Assembly (NCBI RefSeq): GCF_019457885.1
Contig: NZ_JAHZST010000001.1
Coordinates: 248,001-312,000 of the forward strand
Origin: Shewanella nanhaiensis
GTDB taxonomy: Bacteria > Pseudomonadota > Gammaproteobacteria > Enterobacterales > Shewanellaceae
Direction of reading: 5' to 3'
DNA: 64,000 nt
In this document: positions 1-8,845 of the stretch, piece after piece
Position numbering within the stretch: position 1 is the stretch's first letter
How the letters are laid out: each line of letters opens with the position of its first letter
Made by a program: the position numbers and the translations under genes
The notes under the pieces: generated by a model
Seen by the model: only the letters and a program-made list of their open reading frames with translations
Database searches by the model: none
Told to the model about the DNA's origin: nothing

Positions 1-650
1 CAAGTTTCTGTCGCAAGAGAGTGAGAGCGGTGAGCGAGTGCATCTTGATCGGCTCGGCTAATGTTATAGGTTTTAGCCATCTGCTCAGCGGTTTGTCCCA
101 TCGACAACCCTGTTGAATATTCAGCAACCGCAGGGGGAACAGGCAGTAGGTCTTTCAAACCAAGGCGACGGAAGATTGCCAGCTTTTGACCAAATGAGCG
201 TGCCTTATTAAGATCTACCAACGCATGAGCTAACTTCTTTGACACGCCAATTGGCAAAACAGAGGATGAATCAGAACCACCAGCAATACCGATATCAATA
301 TTGCCAGTCATGATAGATTCAGCCACATTAACTGTAGATTGAAAACTGGTCGCACAAGCTCGTGTCACACTGTATGCGTCAGTAGCGATATCCATGCCAG
401 TGCCCAATACTATCTCACGGGCAATATTTGGCGCAGCCGGCATCTGAACCACCTGGCCATAAACCAGCTGCTGTATCTCTTTCGGGTCAAGCTCTGAACG
501 TGAAAGCAGCTCATTGACAACCATCTTGCCCATATCTAATGCTGATACACCGTGAAATGCGGTGGCCTGCTTAGCAAAAGGGGTTCTCAACCCAGTTACT
601 ATTGCAATACGATCGCCTTTTGCGTTCGTTACCTGTTGTCTGTCACTCAT
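1..650 (-). CDS. fadI: FadI, beta-ketoacyl-CoA thiolase (3' part outside window)
   Basis: This is the N-terminal half of the thiolase subunit of the anaerobic-type fatty acid beta-oxidation complex FadIJ, which cleaves 3-ketoacyl-CoA with CoA to acetyl-CoA and a shortened acyl-CoA in the cytoplasm. About 216 residues are visible, against roughly 436 usual for the family. They start MSDRQQ and include the thiolase active-site segment [11 protein letters not shown] with the nucleophilic cysteine at about residue 99. The gene runs off the left edge; fadJ is expected just beyond it, as in other Shewanella. A FadR-like and a PsrA-like site lie 100-167 bp upstream, which suggests fatty-acid-responsive repression. 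Identification is firm. Confidence 0.95.
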   Translation of the reverse strand, partial: MSDRQQVTNAKGDRIAIVTGLRTPFAKQATAFHGVSALDMGKMVVNELLSRSELDPKEIQQLVYGQVVQMPAAPNIAREIVLGTGMDIATDAYSVTRACATSFQSTVNVAESIMTGNIDIGIAGGSDSSSVLPIGVSKKLAHALVDLNKARSFGQKLAIFRRLGLKDLLPVPPAVAEYSTGLSMGQTAEQMAKTYNISRADQDALAHRSHSLATET

Positions 651-749
651 TTTTCACCCTCTTCTTATACGCCCCGACTCAATGCGGTCGACGATATTAT
701 GTCCCTGCGGCTATCAATGAACCGAACCCGATAAAGATACATCACATAT

Positions 750-766
750 AACAGGTCTGACCATTA
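750..766. promoter_or_regulatory. FadR-like operator upstream of fadI
   Basis: The 17 bp AACAGGTCTGACCATTA match the enterobacterial FadR consensus AACTGGTCNGACCAGTT at all but a few positions, including the central GGTCNGACCA core. The site lies about 100 bp upstream of the fadI start. FadR represses beta-oxidation genes and is released by long-chain acyl-CoA. Binding is inferred from the match and the gene's function. Confidence 0.65.
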
Positions 767-804
767 AAATGTGATCTGATTCTAACTTCTTACAGGCAAG
801 TTTT

Positions 805-816
805 AAACACTTGTTT
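805..816. promoter_or_regulatory. PsrA-like palindrome upstream of fadI
   Basis: AAACACTTGTTT is a palindrome with AAAC and GTTT half-sites separated by four bases, the spacing described for PsrA (TetR family), which controls fatty acid degradation in Pseudomonas and Shewanella. It lies about 40 bp further from fadI than the FadR-like site. The motif is short, so the assignment depends on context. Confidence 0.5.
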
Positions 817-1073
817 GGTTTTTAAACCGAAATTTATCTAAAAACACTATTATTAACAATGTTTAATGGAGTTTATTTGAAAGCTTATTGTCCTAGATAA
901 ATTGATAATAATTAAGTAAATGTAGTTAGAGCGACAAATGCCTGTATCTCTAAGTCATACAATAGTGATGACTTTATACACTAATGGTAAATTGGCACTA
1001 GCCAAACCCTATGGGAATTTTTTACCATGTTGTTGGTCTATATCCAAACTAACTAAAATAACCGAGTAGCATC

Positions 1074-2030
1074 ATGCCTTTGAGTCGATTTCACGCATTA
1101 CGCGAATACCTGAACAAGGTCATTTTAGGACAACCCGTCCTGACCGAAAACCTGTTAATAGCACTAATTGCCGATGGACATTTACTCGTAGAGGGGCCTC
1201 CAGGCTTGGCAAAAACCCGCGCAGTTAAAGCCCTGTGTGATGGCGTAGAGGGAGACTTCCATCGCGTGCAGTTTACCCCAGATCTACTGCCTGCCGATCT
1301 TACCGGCACCGATATCTACCGCGCACAAACTTCAAGTTTTGAGTTTGAAGCAGGCCCTATCTTCCATAACCTGATTTTGGCCGATGAGATAAACCGAGCA
1401 CCAGCAAAAGTACAATCGGCACTGCTAGAAGCGATGGCTGAAGGTCAAGTCACCGTTGGAAAGAACAGCTACAAACTGCCTGAGCTATTTTTGGTGATGG
1501 CAACACAAAACCCATTAGAGAATGAGGGAACCTATCCACTTCCTGAAGCTCAGCTCGATCGATTCCTTATGCACCTTAATCTGGATTACCCCAGCGCTGA
1601 GACTGAATTTGAGATCATGCGTATGTCGCGCAAAGAGGCATTGAAACAAGATGCCCCCACGGTTGAACCCATCATTCAAAAAGATATCTTTGAAGCAAGA
1701 GATGAATCTCTAGAGCTCTACCTTGCTGAGCCGCTGGAGCACTATATCGTCGATATCATCATGGCTACCCGTCAGCCACAGAAGTTCAGCGATGAGCTAG
1801 CTTCTTGGCTCGAGTATGGTGTCAGCCCACGTGCTACTTTAGCGCTAGAGCGATGTGCGCGTGCCCGAGCTTGGCTATATGAGCGTGACTTTGTTTCACC
1901 TGAAGATATTCAAGCAGTTGCCCCCAACGTACTAAGGCATAGGCTGCTGTTGAGTTATCAGGCACAAGCGGAAGGGATCAGCAGTGATCATGTGATTAAC
2001 CATATTCTTTCTCAAGTTGCGGTACCTTAA
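1074..2030 (+). CDS. MoxR-family AAA+ ATPase
   Basis: This is a cytoplasmic MoxR-type AAA+ ATPase thought to act as a chaperone for von Willebrand factor A (VWA) proteins. At 318 residues it has the usual family length. Walker A GPPGLAKT is at residues 41-48, Walker B ILADEINRAP is at about 101-110, and an AAA_lid_2-like C-terminal region follows. It is the first gene of a tight operon (moxR, DUF58, DUF4381, two VWA genes, batD); its stop codon abuts the next start. In this Bat-type layout the ATPase is believed to remodel the membrane-bound VWA proteins. The exact client is unknown. Confidence 0.93.
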   Translation: MPLSRFHALREYLNKVILGQPVLTENLLIALIADGHLLVEGPPGLAKTRAVKALCDGVEGDFHRVQFTPDLLPADLTGTDIYRAQTSSFEFEAGPIFHNLILADEINRAPAKVQSALLEAMAEGQVTVGKNSYKLPELFLVMATQNPLENEGTYPLPEAQLDRFLMHLNLDYPSAETEFEIMRMSRKEALKQDAPTVEPIIQKDIFEARDESLELYLAEPLEHYIVDIIMATRQPQKFSDELASWLEYGVSPRATLALERCARARAWLYERDFVSPEDIQAVAPNVLRHRLLLSYQAQAEGISSDHVINHILSQVAVP

Positions 2031-2960
2031 ATGGCCGATACTAGACTACCGCTTTTTTCTAACGGGGTTAACCTGACACAAAAAGAGCTGTTGGCTTGTC
2101 AAACTATCGCCAGAGCTCTACCGGAAAAGCGCTCAAAGGCTCGGGCAAATTTAGCGGGTCATCGTGCAAGCTTGATTAAGGGTCGGGGAATGGAGTTTGC
2201 CGAAGTGCGCCATTACCAACCCGGTGATGATGTTCGCACCATAGACTGGCGCGTTACGGCGCGAACAGGCAAGGTACACACTAAGCTTTTTGTTGAGGAG
2301 AGAGAGCGCCCGGTTCTGATCTTACTCGATCTGAGTCATAGCCTCTATTTTGGTTCAAGCTTGCTGCTTCAATCAGTACAAGCCGCCCACTTGGCGACCA
2401 CCTTAGGCTGGAGTGCGATTCAGCACGGGGATCGTCTTGGCGCTTTGATTGCCACAGAGATGGAGCATCTGGAGCTTAAACCTAGAAGCCGTCAACAGGG
2501 CATACTTCAACTTATCTCTGCGATACAGTCATTACATGAAAGGCAGCTTAATCAGCTTTCAGAATATCAATCTGAGCCTGAACATCTGTTTAGAGCTTGC
2601 CAACGGCTCAGACGAATTGCGAAACCAGGCTCATTGATCTGGATAATCAGTGATGGATCTAACCTCACTGAAAACTGCCTTGCTCCTCTGTCAGATCTTA
2701 AGCGCCACTGTGATATGGGGGCTTTTCTCATTACCGATCCTCTGCGGCAAGGTACCCTGGCTTTACCTAAACAGTTTCAACTGCCAGTCAAAGAGGGAAA
2801 CAGAGAGATGGTGCTTAATAGAGCCGGCTATGATGCCTGGCTACAAAAGCAACTCAGCTCACAAGCCCACTTTACACAGATGATGCAAAAGTTGAATGTG
2901 AGAACACGCTTTATCGATGCTGGTATGAGTTTAAACGATCAAATAGGGAGCTTGAGATAA
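2031..2960 (+). CDS. DUF58 domain protein of the MoxR/Bat operon
   Basis: DUF58 proteins are regular partners of MoxR ATPases and contain a VWA-like fold. The signature GRGMEF is at residues 51-56, followed by the HYQPGDDVRTIDWR stretch at 61-74 and a metal-ion-adhesion-like DLSHS at 100-104. The length of 309 residues is typical. No transmembrane segment is evident, so it probably acts in the cytoplasm at the inner face of the membrane complex. The start follows the moxR stop without a gap, and the stop overlaps the next ATG by one base (TAATG), indicating translational coupling. The molecular function is not established for the family. Confidence 0.9.
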   Translation: MADTRLPLFSNGVNLTQKELLACQTIARALPEKRSKARANLAGHRASLIKGRGMEFAEVRHYQPGDDVRTIDWRVTARTGKVHTKLFVEERERPVLILLDLSHSLYFGSSLLLQSVQAAHLATTLGWSAIQHGDRLGALIATEMEHLELKPRSRQQGILQLISAIQSLHERQLNQLSEYQSEPEHLFRACQRLRRIAKPGSLIWIISDGSNLTENCLAPLSDLKRHCDMGAFLITDPLRQGTLALPKQFQLPVKEGNREMVLNRAGYDAWLQKQLSSQAHFTQMMQKLNVRTRFIDAGMSLNDQIGSLR

Positions 2961-3487
2961 TGCAAGCAGCCGCTACTAACCCCGCTCTTCAGGCTTTGAA
3001 AGATATTCACACTCCCGCAGTGGTGGAGAGTTGGCCCATTGCTCCGGGCTATTGGCTTATTCTATTGGTATTAGTCAGTGCACTTCTTTTTACTGTTATC
3101 TGGCTCAAACGCAGACATCAACGCTCAGCGGCAAAGCGTGCTGCGCTTATGGAGCTCGAGAGACTCGATATTCACAACACCAATATCTGCGTAGAGATCA
3201 ACACCCTCATTAAACGTGCCGCTCTCAGTTACTTGCCAAGAGAAGATGTAGCAGGCTTAGAGGGTCAAGCTTGGTATGCCTGGATAAATAGTCAGGTAAA
3301 ACAGGCGCTCCCAGAGCTTCAAAAACTACTCGATAGACGTTATCAAAGAGAGCCATTAACACCCGATGAGGCTCAAAGATTAAAACAGATAACGGCAAAC
3401 TGGCTAAAGGAGGCACTCCCTCTTGCACACAAAAAGAGTGTTCAACCGCCACTTTCACACAAGCAGGGGCAAGAACTAAAATGCTAA
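2960..3487 (+). CDS. DUF4381 family membrane protein
   Basis: This 175-residue protein has one transmembrane segment at about residues 28-46 (YWLILLVLVSALLFTVIWL) followed by a basic stretch and a soluble C-terminal domain. This is the DUF4381 architecture found between DUF58 and VWA genes in proteobacterial Bat operons. It overlaps the preceding gene by one base and the following one by seven, so it is co-translated with them. It probably helps anchor or assemble the VWA complex in the inner membrane, but that role is inferred from the operon alone. Confidence 0.85.
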   Translation: MQAAATNPALQALKDIHTPAVVESWPIAPGYWLILLVLVSALLFTVIWLKRRHQRSAAKRAALMELERLDIHNTNICVEINTLIKRAALSYLPREDVAGLEGQAWYAWINSQVKQALPELQKLLDRRYQREPLTPDEAQRLKQITANWLKEALPLAHKKSVQPPLSHKQGQELKC

Positions 3488-4473
3488 CACTTGGATGGGC
3501 TTGGTTACTCCTATTGTTGCCCTTACCGCTTATTTTCAGAAAGAAACAACAAGATGTTGAGATAAGTGGCCACTTACACCTGCCTGGCATCGCTCAAAAT
3601 GGCAAGCAGGAGATGGAACAGAGCCCCTCATCTCGTAAAACCTACTGGGTGATCTGGATATTATTGGTTATCGCCGTTGCCAGACCTCTTTGGATGGGCG
3701 ATCCCATTGAGTTACCCAGTAAAGGTCGCGATCTGATGGTCGCGGTGGATCTCTCTGGCAGTATGCAGATTGAAGATATGGTGCTTGACGGTAAAGCCGT
3801 CAACCGATTCATTATGGTTCAAAGTGTTGTCAGTGACTTTATTGAGCGCCGAAAAGGGGACAAACTGGGATTAATTCTGTTTGCTGACCATGCCTATCTT
3901 CAGGCACCGTTAACTCAAGATAGACGTTCAGTTGCTCAATTTCTCAAAGAGGCGCAGATAGGCTTAGTCGGCAAACAAACCGCCATCGGTGAGGCCATTG
4001 CTCTGAGTGTTAAACGTTTCGATCTTGTTGACGAAAGTAACCGTATATTGGTGCTGTTAACCGATGGCTCTAATAACTCAGGTTCAATCTCTCCCGAGCA
4101 AGCGGCTGATATTGCCGCCAAACGAGGTATAAAAATATACTCAATAGGCGTTGGTGCAGATGTGATGGAGCGTCGAACGCTATTTGGTAAGGAGCGCGTA
4201 AACCCCTCTATGGATCTCGATGAGGAGCAACTCACCTCTTTGGCTCAAACCACAGGAGGACGATACTTCCGTGCCAGAAACTCGCAGGAGCTAGAGCAGA
4301 TCTATCAAGAGATAGATAAATTGGAGCCGATAAGCCGAGATCAAGTCAGCTATCGACCTCAATCGGAACTCTTTTACCTGCCATTAGCCGCAGCTCTTAT
4401 TGTCTCAATCTTAATAGCTTTGGCTCAACTGCCGCTTATGAGACAGTTAAATATTCGCTGGGGAGAGAAATAA
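3481..4473 (+). CDS. BatA-like VWA membrane protein
   Basis: This is an inner-membrane protein with a von Willebrand factor A domain. Hydrophobic helices are at about residues 5-19 and 55-67, and a further one lies near the C terminus (about 298-318), so the VWA domain between them sits on one side of the membrane. The metal-ion-dependent adhesion motif DLSGS is at residues 90-94 and is intact. The length of 330 residues and the place in the operon match BatA (BatA/B of the Bacteroides aerotolerance locus). It probably pairs with the next VWA protein under control of the MoxR ATPase. The physiological role in Shewanella is unknown. Confidence 0.9.
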   Translation: MLTLGWAWLLLLLPLPLIFRKKQQDVEISGHLHLPGIAQNGKQEMEQSPSSRKTYWVIWILLVIAVARPLWMGDPIELPSKGRDLMVAVDLSGSMQIEDMVLDGKAVNRFIMVQSVVSDFIERRKGDKLGLILFADHAYLQAPLTQDRRSVAQFLKEAQIGLVGKQTAIGEAIALSVKRFDLVDESNRILVLLTDGSNNSGSISPEQAADIAAKRGIKIYSIGVGADVMERRTLFGKERVNPSMDLDEEQLTSLAQTTGGRYFRARNSQELEQIYQEIDKLEPISRDQVSYRPQSELFYLPLAAALIVSILIALAQLPLMRQLNIRWGEK

Positions 4474-4475
4474 TC

Positions 4476-6410
4476 ATGTTGCACTTCTTACGTCCGGAGT
4501 GGTTTTTAGCTCTACTTCCTTTACTTATTATTCTGATATTGATCTGGAAAGCTGAGCGAGTAAACTCCACTTGGAGCCGCTATATCTCTCCTCATCTAGC
4601 TAACTTTTTAGTCTCCAAGAGTCAGCAGGTTAAGCGCAGCAACCTTAGTTATCTGGCCGCTTCTTGGTTTATCGCCGTACTTGCCCTTTCAGGGCCCGCC
4701 ATCTCTAAACAGTCACTGCCAGTATTTGAAGCCGCACAGGGACGAGTGATCCTTATGGATATGTCCCTCTCTATGTACGCTACCGATCAGGCACCCAACA
4801 GACTGACACAAGCCAAGTTTAAAGCCACAGATCTGATTGAAGCATTAACTGAAGGGGAAACGGGGCTTATCGCCTATGCAGGCGATGCGTTTACCATTAG
4901 CCCGCTAACACGCGATAGAGCAACACTGCTGAATCTACTGCCAACACTCTCACCACAGATAATGCCAGTTAGAGGTTCCAACCTCCCTGCAGCACTTGAG
5001 CAAGGAAAAAGTTTACTGGCGCAAGGCGGACATATACAAGGTGATATTATTTTGCTCGCAGATGGTGTCAGCACAAGTCAGATGAATGCAGCTAAAAAGG
5101 TATTAAAGGGAACTCAATACCGGCTTTCAATCTTAGCCTTTGGCAGCGAACAAGGCTCACCAATTCGCCTCCCTGACGGTCAGTTGCTACGTGATAATAG
5201 CAACCAAGTGGTTGTTGCTAAAACCGATTACTCGTTACTCAATGAATTAGTTCAAAACGCCGATGGTATACTTGTCCCCTTTCGCAGTGATGGCGCAGAT
5301 CTTGAGCAGTTAACTCAGTGGCTAAACACCAGCAGTGATGACACTAAAGCCACAGATCTTAATGGCGAAGCCTGGCAAGATGCTGGCCCCTATATCGCAC
5401 TATTATTGCTACTGCCAGTTCTACTTAGCTTTAGACATGGATTAATTGCATCACTACTTGTATTGACCGTCTACCAGCCCTCGCCAGTTATGGCAGCGAC
5501 TTGGGATGATCTATGGAAGACCAAAGATCAGCAGGGAATGCAAGCCTATCAAGCTGAAGATTACAGCAATGCATCGACGACTTTTACCGATCCTCAATGG
5601 CAAGCCAGTGCGCACTATAAAGCTGGTGAATATGATGAGGCGCTGAGCTTATTTGAGCAAGATAACAGTGCATCAGGGCTCTATAACCAAGGCAATAGCT
5701 TAATGCAGAAAGGTGAATTTGAGCTGGCTGCGCAGCGTTACAGCAAAGCACTGGAACTCGACCCCAAGCTTGACGGGGCCAATGAGAACCTTGAACTTGC
5801 CAAAAAATTAGAGCAGGAAAAGCGAGAAAGCCCTGAAAAATCTGATAACAGTGACAAATCAGAGCAAGGTGAGGAAGGCGATCAACAAGATAAGCAATCC
5901 GATCAGAGTAACTCAGAACAAGGTCAAGATCAGGAGCAAAAGCAACAAGATCAAAACGGTGAGCAGGACAATCAAGAACAGCAAGGCGATCAACAACAAA
6001 ACTCAGAACAATCTGACTCACAGCAGAATGAGCAGCAATCATCGAAAGATAATGATGCGCAGATGCAAGCCGATCCTAACGAGCAGCAACAAACCGCCAA
6101 TGACAATGATGAAAATCAACAAGCTCAAAACAGTGATGAGAAAGCTGCGGCTAAAGATGACGAGAGTAAAGAGGAGCAAACGGCTCAAGCTCAAGCGATG
6201 CAGCAGGAACAAAATGAGCAACAAGGTGAACAACAGCAGACCCAAGCCGCACAAGCGGTAACCGGGCCTGAGGAACTCCCCCCAGAGATGGAGCGCGCAA
6301 TGCGCGCCTTGGTCGATGATCCTCAAGTTTTACTCAGAAACAAGATGCAACTTGAATATCAAAAGCGTCGTATGCAAGGCCTAGCATCTAAGGAGCAGGA
6401 ACAGTGGTAA
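4476..6410 (+). CDS. BatB/BatC-type fused VWA-TPR membrane protein
   Basis: This 644-residue protein joins what are separate BatB and BatC genes in Bacteroides. It has N-terminal membrane helices (about 8-24 and 58-72), a VWA domain with an intact DMSLS adhesion motif at 95-99, a second hydrophobic region (about 306-333), and tetratricopeptide-like repeats (about 360-450). A long tail of Gln, Glu, Asp, Ser and Asn follows (about 455-600), and a short conserved C terminus closes the protein. The tail looks disordered and is very repetitive at the DNA level (GAGCAGCAA-type codons), so it is prone to length change. It starts two bases after the preceding stop codon. Confidence 0.9.
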   Translation: MLHFLRPEWFLALLPLLIILILIWKAERVNSTWSRYISPHLANFLVSKSQQVKRSNLSYLAASWFIAVLALSGPAISKQSLPVFEAAQGRVILMDMSLSMYATDQAPNRLTQAKFKATDLIEALTEGETGLIAYAGDAFTISPLTRDRATLLNLLPTLSPQIMPVRGSNLPAALEQGKSLLAQGGHIQGDIILLADGVSTSQMNAAKKVLKGTQYRLSILAFGSEQGSPIRLPDGQLLRDNSNQVVVAKTDYSLLNELVQNADGILVPFRSDGADLEQLTQWLNTSSDDTKATDLNGEAWQDAGPYIALLLLLPVLLSFRHGLIASLLVLTVYQPSPVMAATWDDLWKTKDQQGMQAYQAEDYSNASTTFTDPQWQASAHYKAGEYDEALSLFEQDNSASGLYNQGNSLMQKGEFELAAQRYSKALELDPKLDGANENLELAKKLEQEKRESPEKSDNSDKSEQGEEGDQQDKQSDQSNSEQGQDQEQKQQDQNGEQDNQEQQGDQQQNSEQSDSQQNEQQSSKDNDAQMQADPNEQQQTANDNDENQQAQNSDEKAAAKDDESKEEQTAQAQAMQQEQNEQQGEQQQTQAAQAVTGPEELPPEMERAMRALVDDPQVLLRNKMQLEYQKRRMQGLASKEQEQW

Positions 6411-6492
6411 CAGATAAGCGATTACTCACTCAATATCAGCAAGATATTATGTTTCTCATTGGTTTCAACATGATTTCAAAGGATTTAAAACA

Positions 6493-8142
6493 GTGCTAAT
6501 ACGACAACTTTTTCTTTTAGCTCTTATCACGCTAACAGCTTCATTTCCGAGCTATGCCCTTACAAGCATTGAAGCGAGTGTCGACAGAAACCCTGCTGTT
6601 GAGGGCCAATATTTGGTGCTCACAGTTGAAGCTGACGATGATGTTAGTACCTCAAAGCTAGATACCTCTTCGCTACTTAAAGACTTTATTGTCGGGCGCA
6701 CCAGTGTCAGCCGTAATACTCAGATCATTAACTTTGATGCGAGTAAAAAAACCACTTGGCAGATACTGATAGCCCCACTTCACTCTGGTAATGTTCAGAT
6801 CCCTGCGATGACGATAGATGGGATCAGTTCAGCGCCGATAACGCTTACGGTTGTTACACCTGACAGCCAGCCGGAGCAGATGGAAACCCTGTTTATTCGA
6901 ACCAGTATATCGGCGGATGAAGCCTATGTAGGCCAGATGATCACCTACAAGGTTAAACTCTATCTAGCGGTCGACCTACAACGCGGTATCCTTAGCGCCC
7001 CGAGCTTAGATGGGGCACAGCTCAAACAACTTGGCGAAGATATTGATAAAACAGAGATCCTTAATGGTAAGCGGTATCGAGTTATTGAGCGCACCTACAG
7101 CATTATCGCCGATCAACCCGGTGAGCTGACCATTGACGGAACCAGCTTCTCTGGTGATGTATTGGTACAATCTTCAAGACGTGGCGGTATGTTTGCCTTC
7201 AATGAAAGCAAACCTATGCAAGCTAGGGCACCAAAATCTGTCATACAGATCAATCCTATTCCCACTGAATATCACGGCGAGTGGCTAGTATCAGATCTTG
7301 TTGCTATCAATGAAGATTGGCCTAGCGAAGATAAAGAGTATGAAGTTGGTAGCCCCATCACTCGCACCATCAATTTATTAGCCTCCAATACGGATGAAAC
7401 CAGCCTACCCGAACTCAATATTCAGGTTCCTGTGGAGCTGAAAACATATCCAGAGAAAGCGCAGCGAAAAGCGTTTCTTCGAGAGCAGCAGATAGTTTCA
7501 CAATTAACCCAGACCTTAGCGATAGTTCCGACTAAAGCTGGTACATTCACCTTACCTGAGATCCGTGTTCCTTGGTGGAATCCACACACAAGGCGCCAAG
7601 AAGTGGCCAGTCTCCCAGCTCGAACCATAAAGGTGATCGACAATCAAAGTGTTGAAAGCGAGCTCCCGACTCTGAACTTAGAGGCAAGCCCATCGTCAAC
7701 TACAAGCGGAATGTGGCCATGGCTAACCCTGCTCTTTGCCTGTTTATGGCTGATTACACTCATGCTCTGGCGTAAAAGCGCCGCTAAACTAAATGCAGCT
7801 GCCACACTCTCCACTCCCCATTCAACATCAGCTAAAGCAGACAAAGTGAGTGGTGCTGAGTTTCAAAAATTAGAAGTAGCATGTCGCGAAAAAGATACAG
7901 GCAGGGTACTTTCCGCTCTGCAGGAATACTGTAGTAAAACCTATGGTAAAACAATGACACTAAATGAGATAGCAGGCTTATCAACACCGCTTAACCAGAT
8001 CATTAGTGAGCTGCAAGTCAGTGCATTTAGCCGAACAATGAGCGAGTTAGATTATGATCTAGTGCTGTCCGCGGTAAAATCGATGCCAACAGCCAAAGCA
8101 GAGCACAACCTCAGCCCACTGGCAAAACTCAACCCCAGCTAA
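6493..8142 (+). CDS. BatD-like protein
   Basis: BatD proteins carry an N-terminal secretion signal, a long extracytoplasmic beta-rich region and a C-terminal membrane helix. Here the signal peptide is about residues 1-22 (MLIRQLFLLALITLTASF onward) and the helix is near residue 410 (PWLTLLFACLWLITLML), leaving a cytoplasmic tail of about 120 residues. The length of 549 residues fits the family. I take GTG as the start because AAAGGA stands about ten bases upstream; the nearby ATG codons are in another frame that stops at once. The 82 bp gap to the previous gene is the largest inside the operon, but no terminator is visible there. Confidence 0.88.
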   Translation: MLIRQLFLLALITLTASFPSYALTSIEASVDRNPAVEGQYLVLTVEADDDVSTSKLDTSSLLKDFIVGRTSVSRNTQIINFDASKKTTWQILIAPLHSGNVQIPAMTIDGISSAPITLTVVTPDSQPEQMETLFIRTSISADEAYVGQMITYKVKLYLAVDLQRGILSAPSLDGAQLKQLGEDIDKTEILNGKRYRVIERTYSIIADQPGELTIDGTSFSGDVLVQSSRRGGMFAFNESKPMQARAPKSVIQINPIPTEYHGEWLVSDLVAINEDWPSEDKEYEVGSPITRTINLLASNTDETSLPELNIQVPVELKTYPEKAQRKAFLREQQIVSQLTQTLAIVPTKAGTFTLPEIRVPWWNPHTRRQEVASLPARTIKVIDNQSVESELPTLNLEASPSSTTSGMWPWLTLLFACLWLITLMLWRKSAAKLNAAATLSTPHSTSAKADKVSGAEFQKLEVACREKDTGRVLSALQEYCSKTYGKTMTLNEIAGLSTPLNQIISELQVSAFSRTMSELDYDLVLSAVKSMPTAKAEHNLSPLAKLNPS

Positions 8143-8179
8143 CACAAGCCTACATAACAGCGAATACCAGCTTACATAT

Positions 8180-8218
8180 AAGTGCAAGAGGTTAACTTAA
8201 GATTAACTTCTTGCACTT
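8180..8218. terminator. Long hairpin between batD and the sigma factor gene
   Basis: Two 16-base arms (AAGTGCAAGAGGTTAA and TTAACTTCTTGCACTT) match at 15 of 16 positions around a 7-base loop. No run of T follows. The structure may be a weak terminator for the Bat operon, a transcript-stabilising 3' hairpin, or an operator for the sigma factor gene that starts 52 bp later. Confidence 0.5.
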
Positions 8219-8269
8219 AATCTTCATAAGGTTAAGCTAACAAATATAGATGTCGTTAGTGAAACCAGC

Positions 8270-8845
8270 ATGAATTCAAAAATGTTTAATTTCTCGCGAA
8301 ATAAAAAACCGACTACCACGGTCAATTCAGACATGGTAAGCAAACAAAGACGATACGATAGCCTTGTCAGGGCACTCCATGCAGATATTTTCCGATATGG
8401 CTATTGGCTATGCGGTGATAAACATGTAGCGGAGGATATCACTCAGGAAACGTTTTTACGGGCGTGGCGTTCACTCGAGTCTTTAAAAGATGATAAAGCA
8501 GCTAAAGCATGGCTTATCACTATTCTTAGACGTGAGAATGCTAGACGTTTTGAGCGTAAGCAGTTTAACTACTCTGATGTTGAGCAGGAGACCATTGAAG
8601 ATCATATCTCCTCAAGCAATGAAGATCAGGCCGAACAACACCTTATTCGACGACAGATAGCTAAACTGGAGCTTGAATATCGCGAACCGCTACTTCTCCA
8701 AGTAATTGGTGGATTTAGTGGAGAAGAGATAGCCGGCATTTTAGATCTGAACCGTAATACAGTAATGACAAGATTATTTAGAGCACGTAATCAATTGAAA
8801 GACGTATTAGAACAACCCCAAGTGCGAGGGCAATCCAATGGATGA
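8270..8845 (+). CDS. ECF-type RNA polymerase sigma factor
   Basis: This 191-residue sigma-70-family protein has only regions 2 and 4. Region 2 is seen in the stretch around GDKHVAEDITQETFLRAWR, and region 4 is a C-terminal helix-turn-helix with the segment SGEEIAGILDLNRNTVMTRL. It would direct RNA polymerase to a small set of promoters. The gene overlaps the following DUF3379 gene by eight bases; that gene encodes a protein with one membrane helix, the usual arrangement for an anti-sigma factor. No good Shine-Dalgarno precedes the first ATG, and a second ATG four codons on is possible. The regulon cannot be read from the sequence. Confidence 0.92.
   Translation: MNSKMFNFSRNKKPTTTVNSDMVSKQRRYDSLVRALHADIFRYGYWLCGDKHVAEDITQETFLRAWRSLESLKDDKAAKAWLITILRRENARRFERKQFNYSDVEQETIEDHISSSNEDQAEQHLIRRQIAKLELEYREPLLLQVIGGFSGEEIAGILDLNRNTVMTRLFRARNQLKDVLEQPQVRGQSNG

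Noticed and set aside
552-734. Short open frame overlapping the start of fadI on the plus strand
   Set aside because: It lies opposite the fadI 5' end and promoter; no supporting signal.
5851-6261. Open frame of 136 codons inside the BatB/C gene, in another frame
   Set aside because: It arises from the repetitive Gln/Glu codons of the tail; composition is Lys/Asn/Ser repeats with no ribosome-binding site.
6449-6492. Possible upstream start of batD (ATG TTT CTC ...)
   Set aside because: That ATG is in a different frame and stops after 16 codons; the GTG with AAAGGA upstream is better.
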